Shown here: positions 1-8,647 of the stretch, in pieces | How positions within the stretch are numbered: position 1 is the stretch's first letter | Layout: each line of letters opens with the position of its first letter | From: Bacillus sp. EB01 | GTDB lineage: Bacteria > Bacillota > Bacilli > Bacillales > Cytobacillaceae | DNA: 64,000 nt | NCBI RefSeq assembly: GCF_000613125.1 | Contig: NZ_HG964497.1 | Coordinates: forward strand, 3,178,971-3,242,970 | Reading direction: 5' to 3' | Position numbers and translations under genes: made by a program | Notes under the pieces: generated by a model | The model's input: only the letters and a program-made list of their open reading frames with translations | The model's database searches: none | What the model was told of the DNA's origin: nothing

Positions 1-530
1 AAATGTTTTTCGGCCGCTTTTACTGACTCAAACATGCTGATGATGTTTACTTTGAAGGTGTCATGCACTTGCTTCATTGTTAATTCACTTAGGGATGGCT
101 GCGCGATTTGCTGCGCGGCATTCAATACCAGCGTGTCCAATCCGCCAAAAGCTTCCACTGTTTTTGCAACAATCTCCGTCGCTGCACCATCTTCCCGCAA
201 GTCATACGGCAGCAGCAATGCTTTTCTGCCTGCTTCTTCAATTAAATCTTTAACTTCGTTGGCATCTTCCTCTTCACCAGGGAAGAATTGAATGGCCACA
301 TTGGCGCCTTCTCGGGCATAGGCAATGGCGGCGGCACGGCCAATCCCGGAATCGCCACCGGTAATCAGGGCATTGCGTCCTTCCAGGCGATTGTATCCTT
401 TATATGATTCTTCTCCGCAGTCAGGTTTGGGGCTCATTTTATTTTGTAACGCTGGAGTATCCTGTTCTTGATCCGGGAACTTTTCCGTGTAAAATTTCTT
501 GCGTGGATCGGTTAAATGTGGGTTTCCCAT
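1..530 (-). CDS. SDR family oxidoreductase (YhdF/YhxC-like), 3' end outside window
   Basis: About 176 residues of a short-chain dehydrogenase/reductase are visible; the C-terminal half, with the expected catalytic Tyr-Lys, lies beyond the window edge. A roughly 50-residue N-terminal extension rich in charged residues precedes the Rossmann fold. The NAD(P)-binding glycine motif TGGDSGIG is at residues 57-64 and the central NAA segment follows. This extension plus SDR fold is typical of the YhdF/YhxC/YgaF group of Bacillus, which are NAD(P)-dependent dehydrogenases of uncertain substrate. The ATG at 530 has an AGGAGATG ribosome site just upstream. Family assignment is firm; substrate is unknown. 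Confidence 0.9.
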   Translation of the reverse strand, partial: MGNPHLTDPRKKFYTEKFPDQEQDTPALQNKMSPKPDCGEESYKGYNRLEGRNALITGGDSGIGRAAAIAYAREGANVAIQFFPGEEEDANEVKDLIEEAGRKALLLPYDLREDGAATEIVAKTVEAFGGLDTLVLNAAQQIAQPSLSELTMKQVHDTFKVNIISMFESVKAAEKH

Positions 531-1214
531 CAAAAATCATCTCCTATCTTGGTTAATTCTTCATTGTTAAGGTGCAAAAAAAAAGGCCGAATGGCTATTA
601 AAACACTTTGCACGGTTGCATTACCTGCACCCTGTTATATTTTTTGAATACCCTTTGAGCATCTTTTTAAACGGCTCCAGACCTATTACCCTCTTTAAAC
701 CCACTAATTCTCGAATTCTATCTAATTGCAGATTCCATCAAAGTAAAGTCAAAGTGGGCTAATAATTTCAAATTTCTCTTAACATACACTTTTTATTTTG
801 GATAAAAATGAACAAAGGTTAAGTTCAATTTAGAGGTGTTAAAATATGAGTATGGTGATTTTGAGCTTATATAATGTTTCAAAAGAAAATGAACATAAGA
901 GGTACTGTGATTAACACCCTACCAAACTCAAACGGATATCCGCATTCCCATTAAAAAGGAATTATTCAAAATGTCTCCTCACTTATTCAACTAACTCCCC
1001 CGTTTGTTTAATAACGTATTCATCAATAAAGCGATTTTCTTCCTGTATCACCGCTCCGTTAGTTCTCAGTCTTACAATTTAAAGACTAGAATAGTAATGT
1101 TTAATGGTTCGATACTAGGTTTAGTAACTAAACTGTAAACTGATTGTTAAGTAAACACATTGTTGATGAAATCTTCATTGTATACAATTAATACTTGTTA
1201 AGGAGTGATGGAAG
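531..1214. other. Intergenic region without a convincing gene
   Basis: This AT-rich stretch holds a degenerate copy of the dispersed repeat (983-1068). A 22-codon ORF at 846-914 has a modest AGAGGTG ribosome site, but nothing else supports it. A leftward frame around 650-730 reads like a short protein remnant that I could not identify. Confidence 0.5.
983..1068 (+). repeat. Dispersed palindromic repeat, long form, degenerate
   Basis: The left arm TTATTCAACTAAC, a C-rich core with CCCCGTTTGTTTAATAA, and the right end CCGTTAGTT are recognisable. The inner hairpin is degraded to GCGATTTTC / TATCACCGC. Confidence 0.7.
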
Positions 1215-1532
1215 ATGAAAAGCATTACAGTCGATAAGTTAAAATTCAAGAAACAATTGTCGATGATTGAACAAATCACACTGAAAGATTTTCTGTATAC
1301 CTGGGTTGGGGGCTTAAGCAAAGGATTGGAGAATGACTTTTTCCACCTTGAATACACTGTAGATGTATTTGCCAAAATGGAAAAAACGACAAATGAAACC
1401 GATTTGTTGATTTCTGATGAATTTTATTTCAGATACATAACTATCACCGAAGATAATCAAATTGTCATAGGTATTTTGGATAGGAATTCAGAATTAAAAC
1501 ATAAAATCATTTCACTACAAGAAATTAAATAG
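1215..1532 (+). CDS. Hypothetical protein, 105 aa
   Basis: I do not recognise this protein. It is a 105-residue soluble, mixed alpha/beta-looking sequence without signal peptide or membrane segment. Its alternating charged and aromatic residues look like a real globular protein. An AAGGAGTGATGG ribosome site lies 7-8 bases before the ATG. It stands alone, and a hairpin terminator follows about 90 bp after the stop. It may be an accessory gene belonging to the repeat-rich zone around it. Confidence 0.75.
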   Translation: MKSITVDKLKFKKQLSMIEQITLKDFLYTWVGGLSKGLENDFFHLEYTVDVFAKMEKTTNETDLLISDEFYFRYITITEDNQIVIGILDRNSELKHKIISLQEIK

Positions 1533-1624
1533 TTCTTAACCATACAAAAAGAGGCAGCATGTTACATGGCCTATCGCAAAACGTGAATTTACAGCTAAAT
1601 ATGTAAAGCAAAGTAGTTCAATTT

Positions 1625-1647
1625 GCACCGTATTTACGGTGCTTTTT
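1625..1647 (+). terminator. Intrinsic terminator
   Basis: Perfect 8-bp stem GCACCGTA / TACGGTGC with a two-base gap at its centre, followed by TTTTT. It probably ends transcription of the 1215-1532 gene. Confidence 0.75.
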
Positions 1648-1896
1648 GTATGCGAAAAAATAACCCAGATTCAATTAAACTTAAGCTAAACAACGTAGAG
1701 ATGCTTATTGAACTAAAGCACCGTTTGTTTAAGTACAATTATTCACAAAGTGATTATAGGAATGCTGCCTGTTTCCTTAATAAGAAAACAATTAGTAATT
1801 TTGTATTCGTTTTGGATTATCAGTTATTTATATTTATGGTATAAGTTTAAATGCGGTTACAGACAATACTCCTATAAGAAATTAGGGGGTTATAAA

Positions 1897-2079
1897 ATGG
1901 AAGAAGCAAACACAAGTAATAATGGAATGAGTACATCTAATAAACTAAACCTTTCAGGTCTTGGTTTGGGAGCAATTGTACTAACCACTGTTTATACGGC
2001 AATTTTGGCTTCACAGTTAATGGCTACCAAACACAAAGTCGATTACCTTTATTACAAAGAAATAACACATAATAAGTAG
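1897..2079 (+). CDS. Small single-pass membrane protein, 60 aa
   Basis: A 60-residue protein with a short polar Asn/Ser-rich N-terminus and one hydrophobic segment at about residues 24-45 (LGLGAIVLTTVYTAILASQL), then a Lys/Tyr-rich tail. A TTAGGGGG ribosome site lies 6-7 bases before the ATG, which fixes this start over an upstream ATG in another frame. No family is recognised. An Asn-rich start plus one helix is common in small Bacillus envelope or spore-associated proteins; that link is only inference. Confidence 0.7.
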   Translation: MEEANTSNNGMSTSNKLNLSGLGLGAIVLTTVYTAILASQLMATKHKVDYLYYKEITHNK

Positions 2080-2132
2080 CTAAATATTGACGATGCTTTT
2101 TTCACCGTCTTTTATTATGTATAAAATAGCAA

Positions 2133-2163
2133 TTTAAACTAACCTGCCCCTTTAGTTTAAGAG
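2133..2163 (+). repeat. Dispersed palindromic repeat, short form
   Basis: Arms TTAAACTAA and TTAGTTTAA pair perfectly around a CCTGCCCCT core. It ends 5 bp after the stop codon of the leftward gene at 2168-2470. Confidence 0.85.
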
Positions 2164-2167
2164 CCTA

Positions 2168-2470
2168 TTAATTGGCCTTAATAAATAACCACCTAAAAGT
2201 ATATTGTTTTTTTGCTTTTGATTTTGGTGTAGAAATCAATTTCGCTTTAGCTATCCGAATTTTGAATTTTACATTATTCAACCAATCTATAATTGCCAAT
2301 GCATGGTAATTCGGGCAATACTTCTCTCCTTTTTCATACGTCCAATACTTTTTATTTTTGTTTTCATCAAAAATCAAGTCTCTTTGAATTTTATTGATCT
2401 TTCTACCCACCTTAGAAGAACAAGAAATATATTGGACATAATCATCACCAAAAACGCATTTAATAACCAC
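2168..2470 (-). CDS. Hypothetical basic protein, 100 aa
   Basis: A 100-residue Lys-rich soluble protein of unknown function, with two cysteines near residues 5 and 17 and aromatic patches such as YWTYEKGEKYC. It is enclosed by two pieces of the dispersed repeat: a short copy 5 bp after its stop and the right half of a long copy just upstream of its start. The ATG has no strong Shine-Dalgarno, which lowers confidence. If real, it is a typical single-gene cassette of this zone. Confidence 0.55.
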   Translation of the reverse strand: MVIKCVFGDDYVQYISCSSKVGRKINKIQRDLIFDENKNKKYWTYEKGEKYCPNYHALAIIDWLNNVKFKIRIAKAKLISTPKSKAKKQYTFRWLFIKAN

Positions 2471-2478
2471 CTAATCTC

Positions 2479-2537
2479 GGAATTCAACAAAAAGTGCCTT
2501 AATCCATTCTAGATCAAAGCACTGTTAGTTTAATTCA
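2479..2537 (+). repeat. Dispersed repeat, right half of long form
   Basis: Contains GGAATTCAACAAAAAG, the hairpin GTGCCTTAATC / GATCAAAGCAC and the right end GTTAGTTTAATTC. The left half is missing here but a short copy lies on the other side of the 2168-2470 gene. It lies 8 bp from the stop of the next leftward gene. Confidence 0.8.
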
Positions 2538-2544
2538 CAAAACT

Positions 2545-2784
2545 TTAAATGACATCGGGGAGCTCATTCGTTTTCTTTATCTGTTGCTCTAATTCCTTTA
2601 TTCTCATCTCTAATTGTTCGATTTCTTTGGGTAGAGAATCTAAAAGCTGATAATAAAGCATTCCACCATAGTTTAGTCCTGGATAAAGAATGTTTAATGC
2701 TTCAATACCCAGTCCGTTGAGAAGGTTTAAACGTTCCTTGGTTTGCTCTAAAGAGGCTTTAAGATTTCCCAACAAATTAGCCAT
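2545..2784 (-). CDS. Small coiled-coil protein, 79 aa
   Basis: A 79-residue, almost entirely helical protein. Residues 1-25 form an amphipathic helix, a Gly/Tyr-rich turn (NYGGMLYYQ) follows at about 38-46, and the last 30 residues form a heptad-type coiled coil (LEMRIKELEQQIKK). The AGGAGGCAG ribosome site is strong. No family name is recognised. The shape suggests a structural or partner-binding protein. A repeat copy lies 8 bp beyond the stop. Confidence 0.75.
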   Translation of the reverse strand: MANLLGNLKASLEQTKERLNLLNGLGIEALNILYPGLNYGGMLYYQLLDSLPKEIEQLEMRIKELEQQIKKTNELPDVI

Positions 2785-2906
2785 AGGGCTGCCTCCTAAT
2801 AGATGCTTAAGTTAGTGTCCAACCACTTGCATTAAATTCTTATACCCAAATTAAGTTTCGCTGAAACCACTTTTGACCAAGAATTTATATTGTAGGAACA
2901 AACTTT

Positions 2907-2937
2907 GTTAAACTAACCTGCCCCGTTAGCTGAATAG
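2907..2937 (+). repeat. Dispersed palindromic repeat, short form
   Basis: Arms TTAAACTAAC and GTTAGCTGAA surround the CTGCCCC core. It ends 9 bp beyond the stop codon of the leftward VanW-like gene. Confidence 0.85.
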
Positions 2938-2945
2938 TATATATA

Positions 2946-3761
2946 TTACTCGCTGGGTTCTTCCAACAATGGCTCATACATCATAATAGCGTGGTTTTCA
3001 GTAATGAATTCATCATCAATTAAATCATTATTTTTATTAAATATTTTCCGATGTATTTCATTGTGTCTTACATAACCGCCCCAATACTCAAAAGTAATAC
3101 GATGATTTTTTTCATAAACTTCGTAAGTATTAAGTGGTGAGATATCTGTTCGCCATTCTCCAACTAGGTGTGTCTCCGTTAAGTAAAGAACTAGCTGGTA
3201 TATATCGTTAGTTTCGTTTTTTATTTGCAAATCTAAGTAGTTATACGCACACGTTGCACCGCTTCCAAAAGGTTGGCTCCTTTTGCTATCTGGAAAAACA
3301 TCATAACTATGGCGGTATCTCTCGGAAACGGTTAATGGAGTATGCAAAGTCATCCAGTATATTAAATTAGATAATTGGCATAAGCCGCCACCAATTCCTG
3401 TCGTAACCTTACCATAATGCAACACCATTCCCTCGACATATCCCTTTCTTCGGGTCGTGTTTCCTAAAAGACGCCAGTAAGAAAATGTTTCCCCAGGTCG
3501 AATTATTATTTTATTTAATCTATTTAATGCTATTTTTAAATTAATTACTTTATTATGCTGTAACCACATATCCACGTCTTTTAATTCTCTAAGAAGCAAA
3601 GTTCTATGTGAAAAGACCAAATTATTTAATACAGTCTTTTCCCTTTTTAAGCTATATGTCTTTTTACCGAAAATCCACTCAAAGTATCTCTGTGTACGGT
3701 AATATTTTTTACCAAAATATATTCTGATAGGGCTTCTTTTTATAGGTTTTAAATGGTTCAT
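2946..3761 (-). CDS. VanW family protein
   Basis: The central region (about residues 80-230) carries the VanW-domain signature: RPGETFSYW, then GIGGGLCQLSNLIYW and ERYRHSYDVFPD. VanW proteins occur in some vancomycin-resistance clusters and widely in Firmicutes; their biochemical role is unknown, though a cell-wall link is suspected. There is no signal peptide; the N-terminus is strongly basic. A frame ATG lies at 3770 but directly abuts the AGAGGGG ribosome site, so the ATG nine bases further in (3761) is the better start. No van ligase genes are nearby, so a resistance role is not implied. A short repeat lies 9 bp after the stop. Confidence 0.85.
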   Translation of the reverse strand: MNHLKPIKRSPIRIYFGKKYYRTQRYFEWIFGKKTYSLKREKTVLNNLVFSHRTLLLRELKDVDMWLQHNKVINLKIALNRLNKIIIRPGETFSYWRLLGNTTRRKGYVEGMVLHYGKVTTGIGGGLCQLSNLIYWMTLHTPLTVSERYRHSYDVFPDSKRSQPFGSGATCAYNYLDLQIKNETNDIYQLVLYLTETHLVGEWRTDISPLNTYEVYEKNHRITFEYWGGYVRHNEIHRKIFNKNNDLIDDEFITENHAIMMYEPLLEEPSE

Positions 3762-3935
3762 AGGTTTCATCCCCTCTTTTTACCATTATACAAAAGTTCC
3801 TTTGATAAAATTAAAATTTTGGAACTTTTTTCAGAATTATAAGTTTATCTACCCCTTTTAAAAAGAAAGCCGCCAAAGGCAGCTAATTTTGCTGGTATCA
3901 GATTTAAATAATCTCCTTATAACGAAGATAATTAA

Positions 3936-4250
3936 CCAGTCATAAGAGAGGTACTTGAAGAAACAGGTATTATCATTGAACTTGATGGTATCACAGGCGT
4001 TTATTATAATGCGACCAAGCAGATTTTATCAGTTGTTTTTAAAGCCAGATGTATTAGTACAGAAATTAAAATCCCGCCTGAAGAGATAAATGAAGCGAAA
4101 TTTGTAAAGTTGAATGCAAATAATATTGACCAATATATTACCCGTCCTCATATGAAATCTAGGACATTGGATGCTATGAACGCGGATAATATTATTACTT
4201 ATGAAACTTGGGAAGTAAATCCTTATAACTTACTCGGAAGGCTATTTTAG
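3936..4250 (+). pseudogene. Nudix hydrolase, 5'-truncated
   Basis: An open frame without a start codon begins right after an in-frame TAA at 3933. It reads through the second half of a Nudix box (REVLEETG) and a normal Nudix C-terminal half to a stop at 4248-4250. The first roughly 40-50 residues, including the GX5E part of the box, are missing, so the enzyme should be inactive. A reversed copy of the dispersed repeat follows 7 bp after the stop. Confidence 0.75.
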
Positions 4251-4256
4251 GTCTTC

Positions 4257-4284
4257 TTCAACAAACGGGGAGGTTAACTGCTAG
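4257..4284 (-). repeat. Dispersed repeat, reversed copy
   Basis: TTCAACAAACGGGGAGGTTAACTG is the reverse complement of the usual left part. It is in the opposite orientation to most copies and, consistently, follows the 3' end of a rightward gene. Confidence 0.65.
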
Positions 4285-4360
4285 GGAGAAAGAGTTAATA
4301 AGGAAGATGAATGGGAAAAGACGTAAAAAAGGTATTAACCGATAAAAAAAACACACATTT

Positions 4361-4440
4361 TTGAACTAACAGGAAGTTGAACCAAAAAGGGCTAACTAGT
4401 AATGTGGTTATTGAACCAAACGGGGCAGTATAGCATTCTT
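4361..4440 (-). repeat. Dispersed repeat, reversed and degenerate
   Basis: TTGAACTAAC at the left and TTGAACCAAACGGGGCAG at the right resemble a reversed long copy with a decayed middle. Confidence 0.45.
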
Positions 4441-4565
4441 ATAGAGTGTAAATTTTGAGCTATAATAAAATAGGACTCTTTAGTAAGATATTAGTAAGTC
4501 ACGACTTTAACTCAACCTTAGCATTTTAAACTTCATAGTAAGAGTTCCTCCATCTCTTTGTAGAA

Positions 4566-4592
4566 CAAAGCCACCCATTTTTGGGTGGCTTA
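4566..4592 (-). terminator. Intrinsic terminator of the metallophosphoesterase gene
   Basis: Stem AAGCCACCC / GGGTGGCTT around a short A/T loop, with a weak T tract on the minus strand. Confidence 0.6.
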
Positions 4593-4625
4593 GCGACATT
4601 ATTTTTAAAAATTGCATAAACTAGT

Positions 4626-5720
4626 TTATTGTATTCCATAGTCCTTAGCGAAGAGCATTTTTGTTTCCACCAGGACATCCTTATGATTTTCATCTAGGTT
4701 GAATACACGTGCACCTCGCAGCCTGTTGTTTTCCTCGCCGCCAAGGCCATAGGCTCCAAACCCAACGTTTCCTGCGTAGCCTAATTTGATACCGTAATAG
4801 TCTCCAACATATGTATTGATATGGTCATGGCCTGAGAACACACCTTTCACATCGCCTCTCTCCAGCATAGCCGCAAACATTCCGCTGTTAAAAGGACCAG
4901 TGCATACACATTCATTCTTCTCACCTATGATATTATGTTTTTCAACTGCTCTCTGATGACTTTCTTCTGTTCTTTCAGATGGACTTGCGTACCACATATA
5001 TTCAAATTCCGGGAGAGGAATATGCATGAATGCTAGCGATGGAACTTTACGACCGGTTGTTTGCTCCAATTTTTCCGAAGTTTCATTATACCACTGGACT
5101 TGATCATGGCGGAGCCAATCCCATGTTTGGTATCCTTCAAAATCCTGTCCAGCGATTTTTTCTGGTGCATATCTTCCACTATCAAATAGCCAAATGTTAA
5201 ATGCCGGCTTTGTATTTTTAGAGTTATTGATAACCAGGTTTGTGTTTCCGGTTCCAGTAATGCCCTTAGGGCCTCGTTTGTTTACATTGTGCTCAAAGGA
5301 CATATAAACTTCTAGCATATCTTCTTCATTCATACCAGTCTTTGGTGTATGGTCTTCATCGTGATTGCCAAAAGTGACTGCCCAGTGGATGCCTCTATCT
5401 TCCATAGGTTGTGCAATGTTTTCTATTGCTTGTCTAACCTCTTCCGCTGTATCCATGTCGGCATTAAGCATGTCACCATTTAAAATGGCTAAATCTGGTT
5501 TCTCCTCATCAAGTATTGTATTCATCAGTTCTATCGTTCGGGGATCGATATCCTCATCATCCTGAATATCGTTAAACTGTACAATTTTATACTTGCCATC
5601 AGAGTTGAACTGCAGCTTTTCATTCTCATTGGTCTTACCTTGCACCGATGTGCTGGTGAAGCTAGTTGTAAAAATTACAGCAAAAGCAATGGCAATCATG
5701 GTTAATGATTTCAATTTCAT
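4626..5720 (-). CDS. Secreted calcineurin-like metallophosphoesterase
   Basis: A 364-residue protein with a signal peptide (residues 1-28, basic start, long hydrophobic core) and the metallophosphoesterase motif series in order: D51-x-x-D54, NGD at 81-83, GNHD at 118-121, an HIP segment around residue 240 and GHDH near residue 300. These ligands bind two metal ions. The family hydrolyses phosphomonoesters or diesters, here outside the membrane. An upstream ATG at 5765 exists, but the GAAAGGGG ribosome site before 5720 and the signal peptide support this start. Substrate is unknown; phosphate scavenging is a reasonable guess given the alkaline phosphatase elsewhere in the window. Confidence 0.88.
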   Translation of the reverse strand: MKLKSLTMIAIAFAVIFTTSFTSTSVQGKTNENEKLQFNSDGKYKIVQFNDIQDDEDIDPRTIELMNTILDEEKPDLAILNGDMLNADMDTAEEVRQAIENIAQPMEDRGIHWAVTFGNHDEDHTPKTGMNEEDMLEVYMSFEHNVNKRGPKGITGTGNTNLVINNSKNTKPAFNIWLFDSGRYAPEKIAGQDFEGYQTWDWLRHDQVQWYNETSEKLEQTTGRKVPSLAFMHIPLPEFEYMWYASPSERTEESHQRAVEKHNIIGEKNECVCTGPFNSGMFAAMLERGDVKGVFSGHDHINTYVGDYYGIKLGYAGNVGFGAYGLGGEENNRLRGARVFNLDENHKDVLVETKMLFAKDYGIQ

Positions 5721-5983
5721 AAAATTACCCCTTTCAAAAGTATGTAGTGAAATTTTTTGACACACTTGCTTCTGTTTTCATCATCACCCTCTTTCATTAA
5801 GCAAGCGGACTTTATTATTGTAGGATAACTTTATCAATTCATCGTTAATATAATATAAAGAATTGTAAATAAATTCGCTATTCTAGTGGCAAGCTCTACT
5901 CCAATTTTATCTCGTACACTTGATTCTAAAAATCATTCAACTTTATTCCTTATATAACCCGGCGAATAAAAATACTCTCACAA

Positions 5984-6190
5984 GTGAATTTATTACTAAT
6001 TACAACAATGCCTATACGGAACCCACAGAAAATAACTCCAGTATCACGATTAAGAAAGACAAAATTAGAAAACATGGAACGAGAAATTATCCTTTCTGTT
6101 TTAATTGAATATAGATGGAACAGACAAGAAGCAGCAGAAAAATTAGGTATATCAAGAAGTACACTATGGAGAACGCTTAATAATCAGTAA
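5984..6190 (+). pseudogene. Fis-type HTH fragment of a sigma-54 activator
   Basis: The last ~38 residues match the C-terminal DNA-binding helix-turn-helix of NtrC/PrpR-like activators (WNRQEAAEKLGISRSTLW). Nothing before it resembles the receiver or AAA+ domain such a regulator needs, and the only possible start is a GTG without a ribosome site. It is most simply the tail of a deleted regulator; a tiny stand-alone Fis-like protein is less likely. Confidence 0.5.
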
Positions 6191-6195
6191 ACATA

Positions 6196-6233
6196 AAAAG
6201 TATCCTTCAGGAAATTCCCAAAAGGATACTTTT
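6196..6233 (+). terminator. Intrinsic terminator
   Basis: Ten-bp stem AAGTATCCTT / AAGGATACTT with a 13-base loop and TTTTTT tail, just after the HTH fragment. Confidence 0.8.
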
Positions 6234-6345
6234 TTAGTTGCTCTATACACAAACTATAAACAATCTTTACATTAACTGTATGAAAGAACATGCTTATTCC
6301 TAATATAATGAAGTGGAATTTCCTTATTAATTGAGGAGTGATGAT

Positions 6346-7377
6346 ATGGATACGAGTTCTCACATCATAATGGGGTTTGGTGTAGCTGCCTTGGCTCAGC
6401 TTGATCCAGTGGTCGCTGGCCATTCTGCCCTGTCACAGGCCGTTATGCTCGGTACGGTAATTGGTTCGAATGCCCCCGATTTTGATTTTCTTTATCGTAT
6501 TAAAGGTAAGAATAGCTATGTCCGTAATCACCGAGGTATTTCTCATTCACTTCCAGCCTTGCCTTTATGGAGTATCGCAGTTTCAGGTGGTATTTATTAT
6601 TTCTTTCCTGGCATATCGTTTTCCCATTTGTTCTTTTGGACATTTCTTGCAGTCATTCTGCATGTTTTTTTCGATTTATTCAATGTCCATGGGACTCAAG
6701 TTCTGCTTCCCTTTTCGAAAAAGTGGATGGCGTTTGATTCAATTCCTTTAGTGGATCCCCTTATTCTTTTTGTACATGTGCTGGGCTTTAGCCTTCTTCC
6801 ATTTTATGAACCCGGAAAAACGTTTCTTGTCATTTATATGTTCATTTTTCTTTACCTTGCTGTCCGGGCCCTTTCACAAATCGCAGCAAAGAGAACGTTA
6901 AGCCTGCATTTCCGAAAAGCCCTCGATATTAAACTGATTCCGCGGATTTCCTTGTTTACATGGCACGTCGTCATTGAGACGAAAGAAGACTTTTTATTTG
7001 GCAATTTCTCTGGCCGCAACAGTTTAACCATAGAACATTCTTTTTCAAAAAAAATAGACTTTCCGGAGCTGGTTACTGACAGTAAGAGCCACCCTTCCGT
7101 TTCAGCTTTTCTTGCTGGCACTCATTATGCTTACCCATTTGTTCGTTCAAGCAAAAATGGCTATTTAATCTTTTGGAAGGACCTTCGTTTCCGTGTAAAT
7201 AAGTTTTTCCCCGCTCTTGCCATTCTGGTTGTATCGTCTGATTTCCAAATCCAGAATTGTTTTATCGGCAGAGTACACTCCTTAAAACAATACAAGCAGG
7301 TAATAAGACAATTAAAAAACACCCCGGCTTTACTTGAAAAACGCCAGCATGAGAAAAAAGTTTCGGTCATTCCGTGA
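6346..7377 (+). CDS. YdjM/YfhP-like membrane metal-dependent hydrolase family protein
   Basis: A 343-residue protein. The first ~170 residues show the YdjM/DUF457 pattern: an N-terminal DTSSHIIMGFG segment, NAPDFDF, RNHRGISHS with conserved His/Arg, and HVFFDLFNVHG, interleaved with several membrane helices. The C-terminal 170 residues are soluble. Bacillus YfhP has the same architecture. The chemical activity of this family is not settled despite the 'hydrolase' label. A GAGGAG ribosome site precedes this ATG. The glycosyltransferase gene follows after 56 bp on the same strand, so they may be co-transcribed. Confidence 0.85.
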   Translation: MDTSSHIIMGFGVAALAQLDPVVAGHSALSQAVMLGTVIGSNAPDFDFLYRIKGKNSYVRNHRGISHSLPALPLWSIAVSGGIYYFFPGISFSHLFFWTFLAVILHVFFDLFNVHGTQVLLPFSKKWMAFDSIPLVDPLILFVHVLGFSLLPFYEPGKTFLVIYMFIFLYLAVRALSQIAAKRTLSLHFRKALDIKLIPRISLFTWHVVIETKEDFLFGNFSGRNSLTIEHSFSKKIDFPELVTDSKSHPSVSAFLAGTHYAYPFVRSSKNGYLIFWKDLRFRVNKFFPALAILVVSSDFQIQNCFIGRVHSLKQYKQVIRQLKNTPALLEKRQHEKKVSVIP

Positions 7378-7433
7378 TGCTGCTGCACAGTAAAAGTAAA
7401 CAAAGTCTTTATTCCATAAAAGGGGCTGATTGT

Positions 7434-8573
7434 ATGGTAAAGAAATTATTGATTATTTCATCCGATATTACAGGGCATGGGCATAAGAGTATAACAGAAT
7501 CACTATGCGAGAAAGTCGAAACCTATAAAGGAGTAGAAATTCATGTGGTAGATGGGTTTTCGCTTGGAAAACGATTGCTCTTAACTATCGGAAAATCATA
7601 TGGGCCGATCACAAGAAATTCAGAAAATCTTTGGAAGATGATTTGGAAGCTTTCTGCTTTAAAGCCCCATTTAGTGGACAATTTTATCGAATTGCTAATA
7701 ACGGATAACTTCCTAAAATTAGTGGACGATGTGAAGCCGGATTTCATTTTATCAGTTCATCCAAATTTTAATGGCTCAATCTTGAACATTTTGGAAAAGA
7801 ATAATCTCGTTATCCCATTCTTCACCCTGATTGCCGACCTGGTAAATATCTATCCCCTTTGGGCGGATAAGAGAGCTGATTGCATTATCAGCCCTACCCT
7901 GGCTGCCCAAAACAAGTGTATTGAATTTGGCATCCCCGATGAGAAAATAAAGGTTTCCGGATTTCCTGTCCGATCCCGGTTTTTCCAAAATAATCATTAT
8001 CAACCAAAAACCTATACTAAGGAGCAATCATTAACATGCCTGGTCATGAGCGGCGGTGAAGGTGTAGGGAACATGAAGAAAATCGCCGAAAACTTGCTGG
8101 ATCATTTTGATTGCAACGTAAAAATTGTTGCTGGAAAGAATGTAAAACTCAAAACAAAGCTGGAGATGTCCCTAAAGGCCAACTATGGGGATAGAGTGGA
8201 AGTCTATGGTTTCACTCCGAATATCCAAGATTTGATGCTGACTTCTGATATCGCTTTTACCAGGGCGAGCCCGAATGTGATGTTCGAGGCATTCGCTACC
8301 AATACACCACTCATCCTTACTGGAGCCTTGCCTGGCCAGGAGGAAGATAATCCAGCCTTTGCGGAGGCTTTCAACTTGGCCGTGGTATGCAGGAATCCAA
8401 ATGGCATTAAGGAAACAGTAACCGAATTACTTAACAATGACGGCGAAAAACTGAACGGCATCATAAAAAGCCAACAAGATTTTATTAATACAAATGCAGC
8501 AGAGGACATTCTGCAGTTCATCCTGGAAGTTGCGGAGCCATACTATGAAGAAGCAAAAGTAAAACTTTCCTGA
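7434..8573 (+). CDS. Processive glycosyltransferase, UgtP / MGDG synthase type (GT28)
   Basis: A 379-residue GT-B enzyme. The N-terminal acceptor domain begins with LLIISSDITGHGHKS (residues 5-19), the glycine/histidine loop typical of MGDG synthase and UgtP. The C-terminal half holds the nucleotide-sugar site with SGGEGVGN and a FTRASPNVMFEA segment matching the GGxxT/xxEA donor region. Such enzymes add glucose or galactose from UDP-sugar to diacylglycerol at the inner membrane. The AAAAGGGG site fits this ATG rather than the in-frame one 60 bp upstream. UDP-glucose dehydrogenase and a GT4 enzyme nearby suggest a shared glycolipid theme; the exact sugar is not known. Confidence 0.85.
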   Translation: MVKKLLIISSDITGHGHKSITESLCEKVETYKGVEIHVVDGFSLGKRLLLTIGKSYGPITRNSENLWKMIWKLSALKPHLVDNFIELLITDNFLKLVDDVKPDFILSVHPNFNGSILNILEKNNLVIPFFTLIADLVNIYPLWADKRADCIISPTLAAQNKCIEFGIPDEKIKVSGFPVRSRFFQNNHYQPKTYTKEQSLTCLVMSGGEGVGNMKKIAENLLDHFDCNVKIVAGKNVKLKTKLEMSLKANYGDRVEVYGFTPNIQDLMLTSDIAFTRASPNVMFEAFATNTPLILTGALPGQEEDNPAFAEAFNLAVVCRNPNGIKETVTELLNNDGEKLNGIIKSQQDFINTNAAEDILQFILEVAEPYYEEAKVKLS

Positions 8574-8647
8574 TTCCAATTTTTAAACTGGCTTGCTAAT
8601 GGTTCTTACAGGAACATTTAACCCCGTTTTTTCGTCCTATCCAACGT

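Noticed and set aside
1623-1844. 73-aa ORF
   Set aside because: Begins inside a terminator hairpin and has no ribosome site.
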